A stretch of 64,000 nt of DNA from Trifolium pratense (Eukaryota; Streptophyta; Magnoliopsida; Fabales; Fabaceae), in contig NC_060063.1 of assembly GCF_020283565.1 (NCBI RefSeq), positions 17,736,720 to 17,800,719 of the forward strand, written 5' to 3'. The notes under the pieces were generated by a model. That model did no database searches, was not told the DNA's origin, and saw nothing but the letters and a program-made list of their open reading frames with translations. Position 1 is the first letter of the stretch, and each line of letters begins with the position of its first letter. The position numbers were made by a program, and so were the translations under genes. Positions 42,941 through 54,784 of the stretch are shown one piece after another.

Positions 42941-45900
42941 TGTAAGACCCGTGATTCCATCATACGCGTGTATTGAACGTGAGTAGTGGCTAAGAGTTTT
43001 AGGGTTTTCTGTTATGTTATTTTCGTAAAATCGTGTAATAACAGCATAATTGCTGAGTTGGAGCCTGCTTCTTACTTATATATTAATAAAACCCAAACTT
43101 TTGGCCCGTAGTCTTTATCTATCCATGAACGTTCCTGTGGTTTCAGAATTTCGAAATTCGACTTTCTCCATTTATTGGAAAAACGAGTAGAAAATGGTAC
43201 CCGCTGTTGGAAAATTTACGGTTTCTGTTTTCCGTCGAACTTTAACTAGAGACTTTATATATCGGTACGAGTTAGGATCTGGACTCCGAATATTTTTAGG
43301 AGCTTAAGATAAAAATTTCAGTCGGAGAATAAAGTTTCGCGATACTTTTTAGAAATGTTTTACGACGAACAATTACCTCGTAAGTTTTCTATTTTCCGCA
43401 AGTTAGACCGTTGACGAGGTACGACTCGCCGCGCGCGAGAGCTGAGAGCTCAAGAAATATCTAGATATTTCTTGAAAAGCAATCATTACTACTTTTAGAT
43501 CCAATGGCTAGGGTTTAACAAATCACCTTTACACTATTTGATCCAATGGATGGCATGGATCAAGACCATAATAGTTAGAATGTGTTGAATGCATTGAATC
43601 AAAGAGCAAGAATGAAAAATTACATATACTCCCTGCCCTCATTTTTCCTTGGCCGAACCCTCTCCCACCCTCCTTCACTTCACAAAAAAAATTTCATCTT
43701 CTTCTTCTCAAGTTTGTTTGGTGTGCTAAGATCTTAGGAGTTGCAAGATCAACTTCTTCCTTGAGGTAACAAGCTTCTCCTTCCTCATATTACTCATGAA
43801 AAACTCATAAGTTCTTAGGTTTTCATTAAGTTAATTTTGTGTTCTTGAGTAAGTTCCATGAAAAAAAATTAGTGTGACTTCAAGAGAGGTATTGATTGGT
43901 AGTAGTATAGCTTGTTCAAGCCTAACATCATGATTCTCATAGTTGATTTAAAAGTTTCACAAATTTGATTGTTAGGGTTTTAAGAAAATTTTGAAAAGAA
44001 CATGATCAAGAGAAATGGTTAGGTGATTTGATTTTTGAAGCTAGTTTAGAGCTTTGTGACAAAATGGATTATTGATTATGAACTTTGTTTTGAAAAATAA
44101 GAAAAAATTTCATTTGGTGTTCTTGAGCAAATTATTGAACTTGTGTTAGGAAATTTCGTTTCGATTCTCGAAGTAGTCGATTGAGCAATTAAATGTCTTT
44201 GCAAACTAATAGATAATTGTTAGGGTTTTGAAATGAAAAATTTGGTGTTGGCCTTGTTTTTCCCTCTTTGGCCGAGGCAACAAATTTGGGTAGGGAGAAT
44301 CGATTTTTTTTCGAAATTGTTCTAAGAAAAGTAGTGTGACGTAATCATAGTCTAAAAAGTTTGATTGGTTTTGGTTTTGTTAGGAAAGAAAATGAGTTGC
44401 TTTTGCCCTAAGGAAATCAATTTGAAAATTGTCAAAAATTGCGATTCGACCTAAAATGTTTTGGATTGTTAGGGTTAATGCTTTTTAGGTATTATGGGAT
44501 ATTATCATGGTTTTAAAAATGAAAATTTGTGGGAGAATGCCTTGATTTCTCAATTCTGGACGAACTGTGCAGGGGCATTTTCGTCCATTTAAAATTGTTT
44601 CAGTTCCCTCAAAACTTAACCATTTGATCCGTCTTTTCGAGACGAAGAGTTTGGCGTATGGTTCGTCTCGAGTGGACAAGAGTTGAATTAGTTATGGTCA
44701 TTTTAGTTTGTAAACTATTTTGTCGAAAATTGTGTTTAAAAGAGTTAATCAATTGAAAACGTTTTAGTTACATACGCACCAAGAGTATTTTATTATAAGT
44801 CGGATGATTTTAGTTCGGGCTTGGTCGTTTTCAAATGATTCTTGGTAATGTTTTGAAAACAAAATGAATTTCGTATAACAAAAAAATAACGTCTTTAAAC
44901 GTCGTGAATTTTTAATCGCTATGAGAATAACCTGAAACCTCTGAGGGATAGCTTTAGAAAATACCTTAAACCCTTCTGGAGCTTTGAGGACAAGTTTCGT
45001 TTCGATAGGATAAACGAGGAACATTTTATTGATTGTACGCTGCTTAACTTTTAGGTAGCGCGTATCGTAGATTTGACGAGAAAAAGATAGGGAAAGCTTG
45101 CCGAGGTAAGGGCACCTTTTTATTTCCGTCAATAGCATTAGGGTATGCTTGTGGTTATGCTTGTTGTGGTTCCATGCTTGTGTGCTTGGTTGTTTTCGAT
45201 GCTATTTGTCTTACGTATATGTGGGAAATATATGTGTTGACATGTGGTTATGAATATGTGTATGTTTGTTGCATTAGTATATGTAGGGACGTATGCTCAT
45301 GCAAACATTGTCGGTATTTGATCTGAGTGATTGTACCGGGTGATACTTCCGCCTTTAACGGAGACGGTATTTGATCTGGGTGATTGTACCGCCGTTAACG
45401 GAGCCGATATTTGATCTGGGTGATTGTACTCCGGAGTATCCACCAATTGAGTTGGCATTTGATCTGAGTGATTGTGCCGGGTGTAATCCACCTTTTTCCG
45501 GAATTCATGCATGTAACGATCCTGTGACGGGGTGTTACCGTGGCGATCCTGTGACGGGGTGCCACACTCATTCATTAGAGGTTTGCATTAGGCTATGTGC
45601 GCATTTTATTTATTATGCGTGTGTTGAGGAAAATGATAAGTGTTTCGCCGCTTTCTATTTGGTATTTGGTATTTGGTATTTGGTATTTGTATTTCCTGTT
45701 TCCAGATGGTGACCCTTGCTTTGTATGTGATAAATGAACGGGTTATCCCCCACCTTAGATGACGGAGAGCCAAGCGAGACTGTGGGTCGTGTGGATGGCG
45801 AGGACTTCGTGGACTATCCCGGAGTGTAGAGAGTAGCGCTTGTTAGGCTACATTTTGTTAGGCTTAGGGCCTAGGTTATATTTTGGGATGACTGTATGTT

Positions 45901-46195
45901 TTATACATTATACTCAGACATGTTTAGTGCCTTTTGGCCTTGTGATATATTCGGTTCATAACTCGTGTCTTTTGGTTGATGAACTTAATGTATCCGCTGT
46001 ATGTAAATTATTCAGGTACACACTTTGCTTCGAGGAAGCCCTGTAATATAATGTGTTGATGTTATATTTATTTTCTATTGAATGACGAATTGCCGAGATA
46101 GCTGCGGGCGTTCACGCGCGCCATTTTATTTAAGCGTGTTGATTTTAAAAAAAAAATAATACCCCTTTTTATGCTTTGAAAAATGGGGTGTTACA
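42941..46195 (+). repeat. 5' LTR of element B
   Basis: It is 3255 bp, TGTAAGACCCG to GGGGTGTTACA, homologous over most of its length to the element A and C LTRs in reverse orientation. Confidence 0.88.
45311..45490 (+). repeat. Four ATTTGATCTG(G/A)GTGATTGT repeats in LTR B
   Basis: Units start near 45313, 45366, 45406 and 45454 with uneven 40-53 bp spacing and CCGTTAACGG-type linkers. The counterpart in LTR C is at 53581-53765. Element A has a different 125-bp duplication here. Confidence 0.8.
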
Positions 46196-46198
46196 TTT

Positions 46199-46210
46199 TG
46201 GTATCAGAGC
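46199..46210 (+). other. Primer binding site of element B
   Basis: TGGTATCAGAGC lies three bases after the LTR end, with the same CTCGGCATTAGATCTTC context as in element A. Confidence 0.9.
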
Positions 46211-49200
46211 TCGGCATTAGATCTTCGAAGGGAAAGTGTGTACGTGAGTTAACAGTCTGAGGTCAGTCATATTAGAGTTAGAGTCGGGTTTAGTGAGCAT
46301 AAGTGCTTGGGTTCTTATGTGTTTGTTGTCTTGAGTCAAGCATGGGTTAAATGCTTAGGTAATTGATTGTTTCTCAACCGAAACAATGTTCCCTATAGTG
46401 CTTCAGTGAGTAGGACAGTTAGCCCCTAGAGCATTGGTCGGATTTAGTCGACAAGTGTCTCTGAATTCCTTAGACGGAGTGGTTCGAGGATGATGGACTT
46501 GAGGCGAACAAGAACTACAAGGGATTTTTAGAAGTAATATAATGGATTGGAAGTAGCATTGTTTGTTGTCACTCGGAGGTTCTGTTTATGGACGAGTGAA
46601 CGTCAATTGATAAAGGATCGCAAGTAAGGATCAGATTGGGACGACCTTTTGAAGAAGAGATTGGATATCCGTCCTTGTGAGCCAGGGACGAGGCTTGGTG
46701 AAGTCATTTGGTTGTCAAGAGGATGCAGCCACTGTGGGATGGTGGAGCACGCAGAGATGCCAATTGGATTTAATTACACTGATTTGATAATCATCGGGGC
46801 GACTTGTATTGGAATTTGAGGAACTTGTACGTCAAGAGTAAGCAAACCTGGTGGTGTTAGAAGACATTTGTACGAATGGTGGATACCTTCAAGGTTTAAG
46901 TTGAGTGTGTGAGATAGGTTGAATTCGAAAATGAGATTATTAAGGATGAATCTCGTGATAATTGAGGGTATGAGACCAAATATCACGTTGATGAGTGACA
47001 ATCTATACATAGTTCGGGAGATAGTAAGTATAGGTGTTGATGTAAGAGAAATATATAGGTAATCATTGGTTAGATAACTATAGATTTCGAGAGATGTTTT
47101 GGTAAGAATGAGGAGTTCAATTTTGGAAAGTGAATTTTATGTCGATGGTATGGGATACTAGAGGTGTATGGTATGGAAATACTTAGAGAATTGTAGCAGT
47201 GTAAGCTATAATTGTTGATTATTGGCAGGTAGACCCTAAGAGAAAGTAAACATCTTGAGTAGTTTGAAGGGATTAGTCAAGATTTGAGTAGAGATCCTGT
47301 GTGATTGGACATTTAAGTTAATGATTTCGATCGACCAAAAGGGTTGAAGGACCAAGTAGTATCTTGAATTTATGACATCATTGGTGTTGAGGTAGACAAG
47401 TTTTAAATAATTCAAGTTTTGGACGAGAATTTTTGGAAATTTTCTAGAAATGTCGTGTATTATTAGAAAGAGAGTTTGTTAGTAAGAGTACTAAGACAAT
47501 GGGAGCGATAGTTGGAAGGAAATTTTGGTTTAATTTTGAGATGTAATGGAGAAAGTTAGATGGTGTGGTAAGTATTTTAAATCTCTTGAGGATTAGATTC
47601 AAGAGATTGATTTCGGTATTAAACGTACTAAGGAGGAAATCATAGCGAAGGGTTGTGTTTTGGTAGTTGTTCTGGAGAAGTCAAGCATTAAGATTTGAGA
47701 CACGTATTCAATCGCTGGATGAATGAGTAATATGTGTCGATTCGGAGGAAATTATAGTGACATGACGAAGATAAGATTAGAGATAATTATGCATAGAGAA
47801 ATACGTAATAGGAACTTGATGGATTAATTAATTGGAGCGTTTGATTTTGAGGTATACATTAGTAGACACCTTAGTGGAAGTTAGAGATGAATAAGAATCA
47901 AGCTAGTGAATGGATGTGTAGAATATTTAGATTATGTGCGACGAATTAAAGACATGGTTTGAAATCAACGAGATGGAGGTCTTGGTTGTTTGGAAACCAA
48001 CTTTAGGAATGTATCGAACTTAGAAGTTTCATTTTACTAGATTGTTGAGGAGGACCTAATTGGAGTTTTGTAGATATTATAACATCGACAAGATAATCGC
48101 AAAGGAATGGTTAACGTTGTGCGTTAGCAAGGAAGCGAGAAGGTAATACAAGTTGTAAGGGGAGACTGACAACCTCATTGGTTAATTTGGAAATTTAAAT
48201 AGGGAAAGGAGTACAGTCGGAATAAGGATGGTGAGTTTAGTAAGTGGAAAGCATGTTGGAGAATTCCACATAAGAATTTAGAAGTCGAGTTTAAGTGCGA
48301 AGTGTCATTTATGGAAGGAATGAAGTGAAATAGTTAGTCGTTGGGAAGAAATGTTAAGAATAAGTGATGGAAAAGCACATGAGAATGTGGATTATAATAA
48401 TTAAGGATACTTGGAAGGGATTACCTCACATATAATTTGGAAAATTATGATTGTGCGTGTATATTAAGGATTCGAAAGCGTCACCTGAATGGATGTCATG
48501 GTGAGGTGTGTGTTGTATGTGGAAATAAAAAAAGAAGGTAAGCGCTTGTCTGGTAGAAAAGTTTGGTGGAGACTAGCACAGCTTCGATTCATTGTAGTAA
48601 TTTCGATGAGGACAGACGTAGCAGAATGAATATCTGTATCGAGTAAGTAAAGGACTTCGGATATTGTCATCATGGACGGTTGAATAATAGTGATGTAGGG
48701 AGTACCTTAAGATATATTATGGAGGTAGGTATCTCGACATGTGAGGTGATGTCGGGATAATTAAGAATGGTCGGGGTGACAAGCCCTTTTGAGTAGAAGA
48801 GGATTTAATGGTAAGAGGAAAGAAACCCGAGAGATGTTTAGAAATGAATGAGAATACAATTTAAAATGGTTTGTGCCAATGATGGCTGTCAACAAGGATA
48901 AACGTTTTATGCTAAGGCTGGCAAGTATAAGCTAAGTATTAATTTGGAAAATAAGTGGACGCATAAGAAATTGATTCTTGGAAATTTGAGAATTAGATAA
49001 AGGGAGTCCAAGAGAATTAGATGATAAAAGTTGGCGAGTGTCGAGAAAAAAATGAAATGAGGAACTTGGATCACCAACCAGATGCTGGGATGCTATTACT
49101 AAGACCGTGATTGGAATGAGATTCAAATGTGAACATGCGGGTCTACACAGTTATGATATTAAAGGAAAGATTAAGGACTTATGGATATGGGCGAAGTGGT

Positions 49201-49486
49201 GAAGTTCTTCTATTGAGATGATAATTTCTTTCGAAGTGCAATGGTTTGGGTGGTACTTGCTGTGATAACATCGTACTTGTTGTTGGATGATACTCTAAGG
49301 ATGTTTTATGAGTGAAAGCATGAGAGTTCAAGCGACGTGTTTTGAGCGTCGTGTCTCGTTGACAAGGTCGAGGTAGTAAGTAAGTGAGGAAAACATTAAG
49401 AAAACCACGAAGGAATTGTTGGACCCTTGTGCCTCGGAGGACCTGGAGCACAAGTGGCAAAAAAAAAAAAAAAAAACATTATTAAA
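46211..49486 (+). other. Internal non-coding module of element B
   Basis: No ORF longer than about 95 residues resembles a retroelement protein. From about 46760 it aligns with the minus strand of 22671-24660. Divergence is substantial but indels are small. Confidence 0.7.
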
Positions 49487-50135
49487 TGTAACACCCCGTT
49501 TTTCAAAGCATAAAAAGGGGTATTATTTTTTATTTTTTTTTAAAAGTCAACACGCTTAAATAAAATGGCGCGCGTGAACGCCGGCAGCTATCTCGGCAAT
49601 TCGTCATTCAATAGAAAATAAATATAACATCAACACATTATATTACAGGGCTTCCTCGAAGCAAAGTGTGTACCTGAATAATTTACATACAGCGGATACA
49701 TTAAGTTCATCAACCAAAAGACACGAGTTATGAACCGAATATATCACAAGGCCAAAAGGCACTAAACATGTCTGAGTATAAATGTATAAGACATACAGTC
49801 ATCCAAAATACAAACTAGGCCCTAAGCCTAACCAAAATGTAGCCTAACAAGTGCTAACATCTACTCTCCGGCATAATCTACGAAGTCCTCGCCATCCACA
49901 CGACCCACAGTCTCGCTAGGCTCTCCGTCATCTAAGGTGGGGGATAACCCGTTCATTTATCACATACAAAGCAAGGGTCACCATCTGGAAACAGGAAATA
50001 CAAATACCAAATACCAAATAGAAAGCGGCTAAACACTTATCATTTTCCTCAACACACGCATAATAAATAAAGTGCGCACATAGCCTAATGCAAACCTCTA
50101 ATGAATGAGTGTGGCACCCCGTCACAGGATCGCCA

Positions 50136-52255
50136 TGTAACGACCCGATTTTTTAGTAAATCGATATTTTATATATTTGCATATATTTTGGGTTAGTGTT
50201 AAATATTTATTTATCGCGAACATAAGTTTGTGAGCGAAACCTTTGCCATGTTAGTGGGCTTGGGGCGTGTGATAGAGCTTAATGGGCCTAAGCCATTGGG
50301 CTTGGTTCAAGACCAATAGAGAGTAGTATAAGTAGCAAGTCAAACCAATGAATAGTATCACAATTTATTTTCTTTGAGAAGTTAGAAGTTAGTAAGCAAG
50401 AGCAAAGCAAAAACCCTAGGAGAGCAAGAAGAACACGAGCAAGGAGAAGAGTTTAGAGGCCAAGAATCGTCATTCAATCCAAGGTGAGAGTGGTTAAGCA
50501 TAAGCTTGGGTGATCCAAGAGAGGGGATGTGTCTAGCCTCCATTCCCAAACTCTCTCACCCAATTTCTTTGGGGTTTGGGTGAAATTTCTTTATCATAAA
50601 CATGTTCTTTTCATCTTAGTATGCTTAATGAACAACTAGGAGGGAATATGTATATGTTTGATGATGGTTTTGCATGTTTATGCAACTTTGCTTATTTTGC
50701 AAGAAATTGGCATGATTTTGATTGTTTGATGTATTTGGATGTTTGGAAGGGATGATTAATGTTCCTTGATATCATATATGCTTGGAATTGTTGTTTAAGA
50801 GAATTTATAACATGTTTGAATGAATTTTTGGTTGGATCCAATGTTAAACCGCCTTAGAAAAACTCAAGAGCAGATATTTTTTTCTGGTGTAGTTCGCTAA
50901 GCGACCATGACGCGAACCTGCTCGCCAAAGCTCGCTACCTGTTCGCCATGCACCTGTAATCCTCTGACGTAGTTCGCTACAGCGAACTGAGCTTCGCTTA
51001 GCGAATAGTTCGCTACCTGTTCGCTACTGCTTCGCTTAGCGAACAGTACTGAACCTGCAACTTTTGTTAATGGTTGTAAGTGTAATTAGGCACTTGTATC
51101 ATGGTATAAGGGTATCCTTACATGATTGTTGATACATGTTGATGCTGTTAATGCTTATTGTTAATCGTTATATGATTCGCACGCGTATGCAATTAGTTGT
51201 AGTGCAAAGTGTGTATATCCATGTATTTGGTTTTGTTTTGGTTTTGAATTATTATATGTTTAATAATTGTGTTGTGTGATGGCATTTATATAAAATGTCA
51301 AAGAAGTATATGTATTTTTGTATATCGGGTTGTCCGATAAAGAAGAATATCAGATTGTCTGATAAAGAAGTTTAATGGATTATGTTATCCATGTAGTGAG
51401 CAGTAGCTTCGTGCTAAGTGATTATCATATGTTTGGTAAATGCATGACATTCATAAATTCATGCATTATTTAGGGATATCAGACTTGTCTGATAAAGAAG
51501 GATATTGGACTTGTCCAATAAAGAAGAATATCAATGGTAAGTTCCTTGATAAAGAAGATGGTACCTCATGCATTAGTCGTGTCTAGGTTGGCATGACATT
51601 GAATGTTTGGCATTAGTCGCATTTGAGTAAATGTGCAATTATGCGTTATGTGTTATGTGAGTTCTTTATGTTGTCCGAAACGACGTGAAACTATCTGGTT
51701 GTGTATTTGTGAGTATGTGTTATCTGGAGTATTACTTATTGAGGCATGTGTGTGAGTTAGTATTACGTGATAGGTTGAATATAGGCGCGTTTCTATATTC
51801 GTATGTATGTGATTATGTTTACTAACTCTCTACCTAATTGTTATGTGCTGGACCTTTGGGGGTTCAGGTATTCAGGTCGAGGTCTCGACGAGCTTTAGCT
51901 GCAGATCGTTTTGGTGTGGAGCACTTTTGGTGAGGAGCTAGTGTAGGCTACCTTTGTATAGTTTTGTTAAGTTTAGTTGGGTTGTGATGTATATTAGTGC
52001 TCTGGTATTTTGTAACATCGAGTCGGGGATCGTTTGTATTCCGTCGTATATCGATGCGAACATCTTAACTTATGTTTTATGTAGATGAATTATCTTTTGA
52101 ACTATTTTGTTCATTGCTTTGAAAATCCTTTATAAAATGTTTTCCGCTGCGACGTTTCGTGTCATGTGCACGATCGTTTTATAAAATGTTTTCCGTAGCG
52201 CTCCGGCTACTTATCTTTAAAAAGGTTTTAAGGGTAGTTAGTTCGGGGTGTTACA
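50136..52255 (+). repeat. 5' LTR of the gag-only gypsy element
   Basis: It is 2120 bp, TGTAACGACCCG to GGGTGTTACA, with a TTCGCT/AGCGAA palindrome module (about 50890-51050) and GATAAAGAAG motif repeats (about 51330-51560). It belongs to the same family as 920-3079 and 62438-64000. Confidence 0.9.
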
Positions 52256-52259
52256 ATAG

Positions 52260-52271
52260 TGGTATCAGAGC
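52260..52271 (+). other. Primer binding site of the gag-only gypsy element
   Basis: TGGTATCAGAGC, four bases after the LTR end. Confidence 0.9.
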
Positions 52272-52377
52272 AGGTCGGTTCATGTGAGCCAATAGGATTT
52301 TCTTTCTCTTGTATGAAGCATGTGTTGGGTACACTGTTAATACATTCTAACGTCGAGTTGTGATTCGTTCAGGAATC

Positions 52378-53298
52378 ATGGCTGCTGCTAGGACCAACGC
52401 TCAGATTGCACAAGCTTTGACTGCTTTGACTACATTGGTGGTAAGGGATAATGACCCGGGAAGGGATAGTGAGAAAAGATTGGAAAGGTTTATGTCGCAT
52501 AAACCGACTCTGTTTACCGGGGGCTATAACCCGGAGGGGGCTATCAAGTGGTTAGATGAGGTTGAGATCATCTTTGAAGCAATGGGTTGTTCTGAGGAGA
52601 ACAAGACTACTTTGGGAACTTATGCCCTTAGAGAGGAGGCAATCGTTTGGTGGAGGAATGTGAGACTCAGGATAGGAGTGGACGGTGTTGCCATCGTTTG
52701 GGAAACTTTCAAAAGGGAATTTTTAAGGAAGTACTTTCCGGCTGATGTGAAGAACAAGAAAGTGATCGAGTTCATGGAGCTCAAGCAAGGAAATTTATCG
52801 GTCGCCGAGTATTCGGCTAAGTTTGAAGCTTTGTGTGTGTTTAGTCCACACTACAACACGGTGGAAGCCGAAGAGGATAAGTGTGTCAAGTTCGAGAGTG
52901 GACTTCGTCCGGATATCAAGCTTTTGATTGGATTTTCTGAAATCAGGGATTTTCCGACCCTTATGACCAAGGCAAGGATTTGTGATGAAGATAGCAAAGC
53001 CAAGACCAACTACTATAAGGCTCTGAATGATAGGAAAGGAAAAGGTTTGGATCGTGGTAAGCCGTATGAGAACAAGGGCAATGGAAGTGGAAAGAAGAAG
53101 CAAGGAAGTGGAAGTTGTTACAAATGTGGAGAGCGGGGTCATATGTCATATGATTGCCCGAGGAAAAGCGACAAGTGTTTCAGTTGTGGACAGTTTGGGC
53201 ACAAGGCCGATGCTTATCGGGTGAAAGTGTTTTGTTTCAATTGTGGCGAGGAAGGTCACAAGAGTCCGGCATGCAAGAAACCGAAGATGCCGCGTTGA
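52378..53298 (+). CDS. gag: Ty3/gypsy Gag with three zinc knuckles
   Basis: This 306-residue Gag starts at ATG 52378 (MAAARTNAQ); the frame upstream has no ATG. Residues about 40-215 form a Retrotrans_gag-type domain (TLFTGGYNPEGAIKWLDEVE, WWRNVRLR, FKREFLRKYFP, ELKQGNLSVAEYSAKF). A Lys/Gly-rich basic stretch follows. Knuckle 1 lies at 247-260 (CYKCGERGHMSYDC). Knuckle 2 at 267-280 has its last Cys replaced by Tyr (CFSCGQFGHKADAY). Knuckle 3 lies at 286-299 (CFNCGEEGHKSPAC). It ends in TGA, then about 50 bp to the PPT. No internal damage is present, although the element has no pol. Confidence 0.92.
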   Translation: MAAARTNAQIAQALTALTTLVVRDNDPGRDSEKRLERFMSHKPTLFTGGYNPEGAIKWLDEVEIIFEAMGCSEENKTTLGTYALREEAIVWWRNVRLRIGVDGVAIVWETFKREFLRKYFPADVKNKKVIEFMELKQGNLSVAEYSAKFEALCVFSPHYNTVEAEEDKCVKFESGLRPDIKLLIGFSEIRDFPTLMTKARICDEDSKAKTNYYKALNDRKGKGLDRGKPYENKGNGSGKKKQGSGSCYKCGERGHMSYDCPRKSDKCFSCGQFGHKADAYRVKVFCFNCGEEGHKSPACKKPKMPR

Positions 53299-53339
53299 GG
53301 GTTCGTTCTCTGTTTTATCTCTTAGGTAATTTCGAGGGC

Positions 53340-53563
53340 GAAATTCTTTTAAGGGGGGTAGAGTTGTAACGACCCGATTTTTTAGTAAATCGATATTTTA
53401 TATATTTGCATATATTTTGGGTTAGTGTTAAATATTTATTTATCGCGAACATAAGTTTGTGAGCGAAACCTTTGCCATGTTAGTGGGCTTGGGGCGTGTG
53501 ATAGAGCTTAATGGGCCTAAGCCATTGGGCTTGGTTCAAGACCAATAGAGAGTAGTATAAGTA
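53340..53563 (+). repeat. PPT and truncated 3' LTR of the gag-only gypsy element
   Basis: TTTTAAGGGGGGTAGAGT (about 53347-53364) precedes TGTAACGACCCG at 53365. The next ~199 bp match the 5' LTR with no difference I could see, then the LTR stops at about 53563. Confidence 0.85.
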
Positions 53564-54784
53564 GAGAGTAGTATAAAAAGGTGGATTACACCCGGCACAA
53601 TCACTCAGATCAAATGCCAACTCAATTGGTGGATACTCCGGAGTACAATCACTCAGATTAAATACCGGCTCCGTTAACGGCGGTACAATCACTCAGATCA
53701 AATACCGTCTCCGTTAAAGGCGGAAGTATCACCCGGTACAATCACTCAGATTAAATACCGACAATGTTTGCATGAGCATACGTCCCTACATATACTAATC
53801 CAACAAACATACACATATTCATAACCACATGTCAACACATATATTTCCCACATATACGTAAGACAAATAACATCGAAAACAACCAAGCACACAAGCATGG
53901 AGCCAAAACAACATAACCACAAGCATACCCTAATGCTATTGACGGAAATAAAAAGGTGCCCTTACCTCGGCAATGCTTCCAACCAAAAACCACAACGTTT
54001 CACACTATCTACTGTTTCACGTTTCCTAAAAATAACGAGCGGACAATGAATAAGTTTCTCCCAAATTATCTTATCGAAACTAAACCTATCCACAAAGGTC
54101 TAGAGGTGTCTAAGGCACTTCCTAACACTCTCGGATATTATTTCCGAGTCCTCCCCATAGTGATTAAAAATTCCCGAAGTTAAATACACTATTTTTCACA
54201 AAACAACACATTTTCGTTTTCAAAGCATACCATTGCTCTCTATGGTTTTAAACTTCAAAGGACACTTTCACACACTACCAAAACACTTGAAAACAACCTA
54301 AAAATTTTTGCATGGTAATTCACCCTAGGCCACAATTGTGCCTCCCTCAAAGCCCTAACCAATTTTGAAACCTCTACCACACTTTTCCGAAATTTCTCAT
54401 GACCAAAAGTTTTGAAAATGTGAACCACACCCAAAATTTTTCCAATGCCAATACATAGCAAGCCTCTAATAGTTCACAAGCCTATGAAAATGATCAACCA
54501 ATTCATTTTGAGGGTCAAAACAAGAGTTTCTAAAAATTTGTTCATAAAGTCCTCAAGAACACACACAAAAATATTTTTCCTTGTTTCACAAAATCAAAGC
54601 CATTTTCTAACATCCATTTCCCTACAATGTTCATAAACAACACCAAAAATAAAAGCACAACACAAGTTTTCAAAGTTATGAGCATTTTAAATCAATTTTT
54701 CAAACCCTAACAAAAGATTTCATGAAAGTTTTAATCACCATGGAAACCAACATGTGCCAAGCTTATAAACTACTCCTAAACACT

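Larger units (their letters stand above)
42941..49486 (+). mobile_element. Element B: non-coding relative of element A
   Basis: One complete LTR (42941-46195), a primer site and 3.3 kb of internal sequence. The leader matches element A for about 60 bp, gag is absent, and the shared non-coding module follows. A poly-A stretch at 49459-49476 lies near its right end, where the oppositely oriented LTR of element C begins at 49487. A candidate left duplication is CGTTC (42936-42940), with no partner in view. No coding capacity of any kind is seen. Confidence 0.78.
50136..53574 (+). mobile_element. Gag-only gypsy element of the TGTAACGACCC family
   Basis: A complete 5' LTR (50136-52255), primer site, gag, PPT and only about 200 bp of a 3' LTR. 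Gag is followed almost directly by the frame GNFEGEILLRG, the end of a gypsy pol before the PPT. Protease, RT, RNase H and integrase are precisely absent. The 3' LTR breaks at about 53563, followed by an 11-bp copy of nearby sequence and then host LTR C. That deletion also took the right target duplication and about 45 bp of host. Confidence 0.88.
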
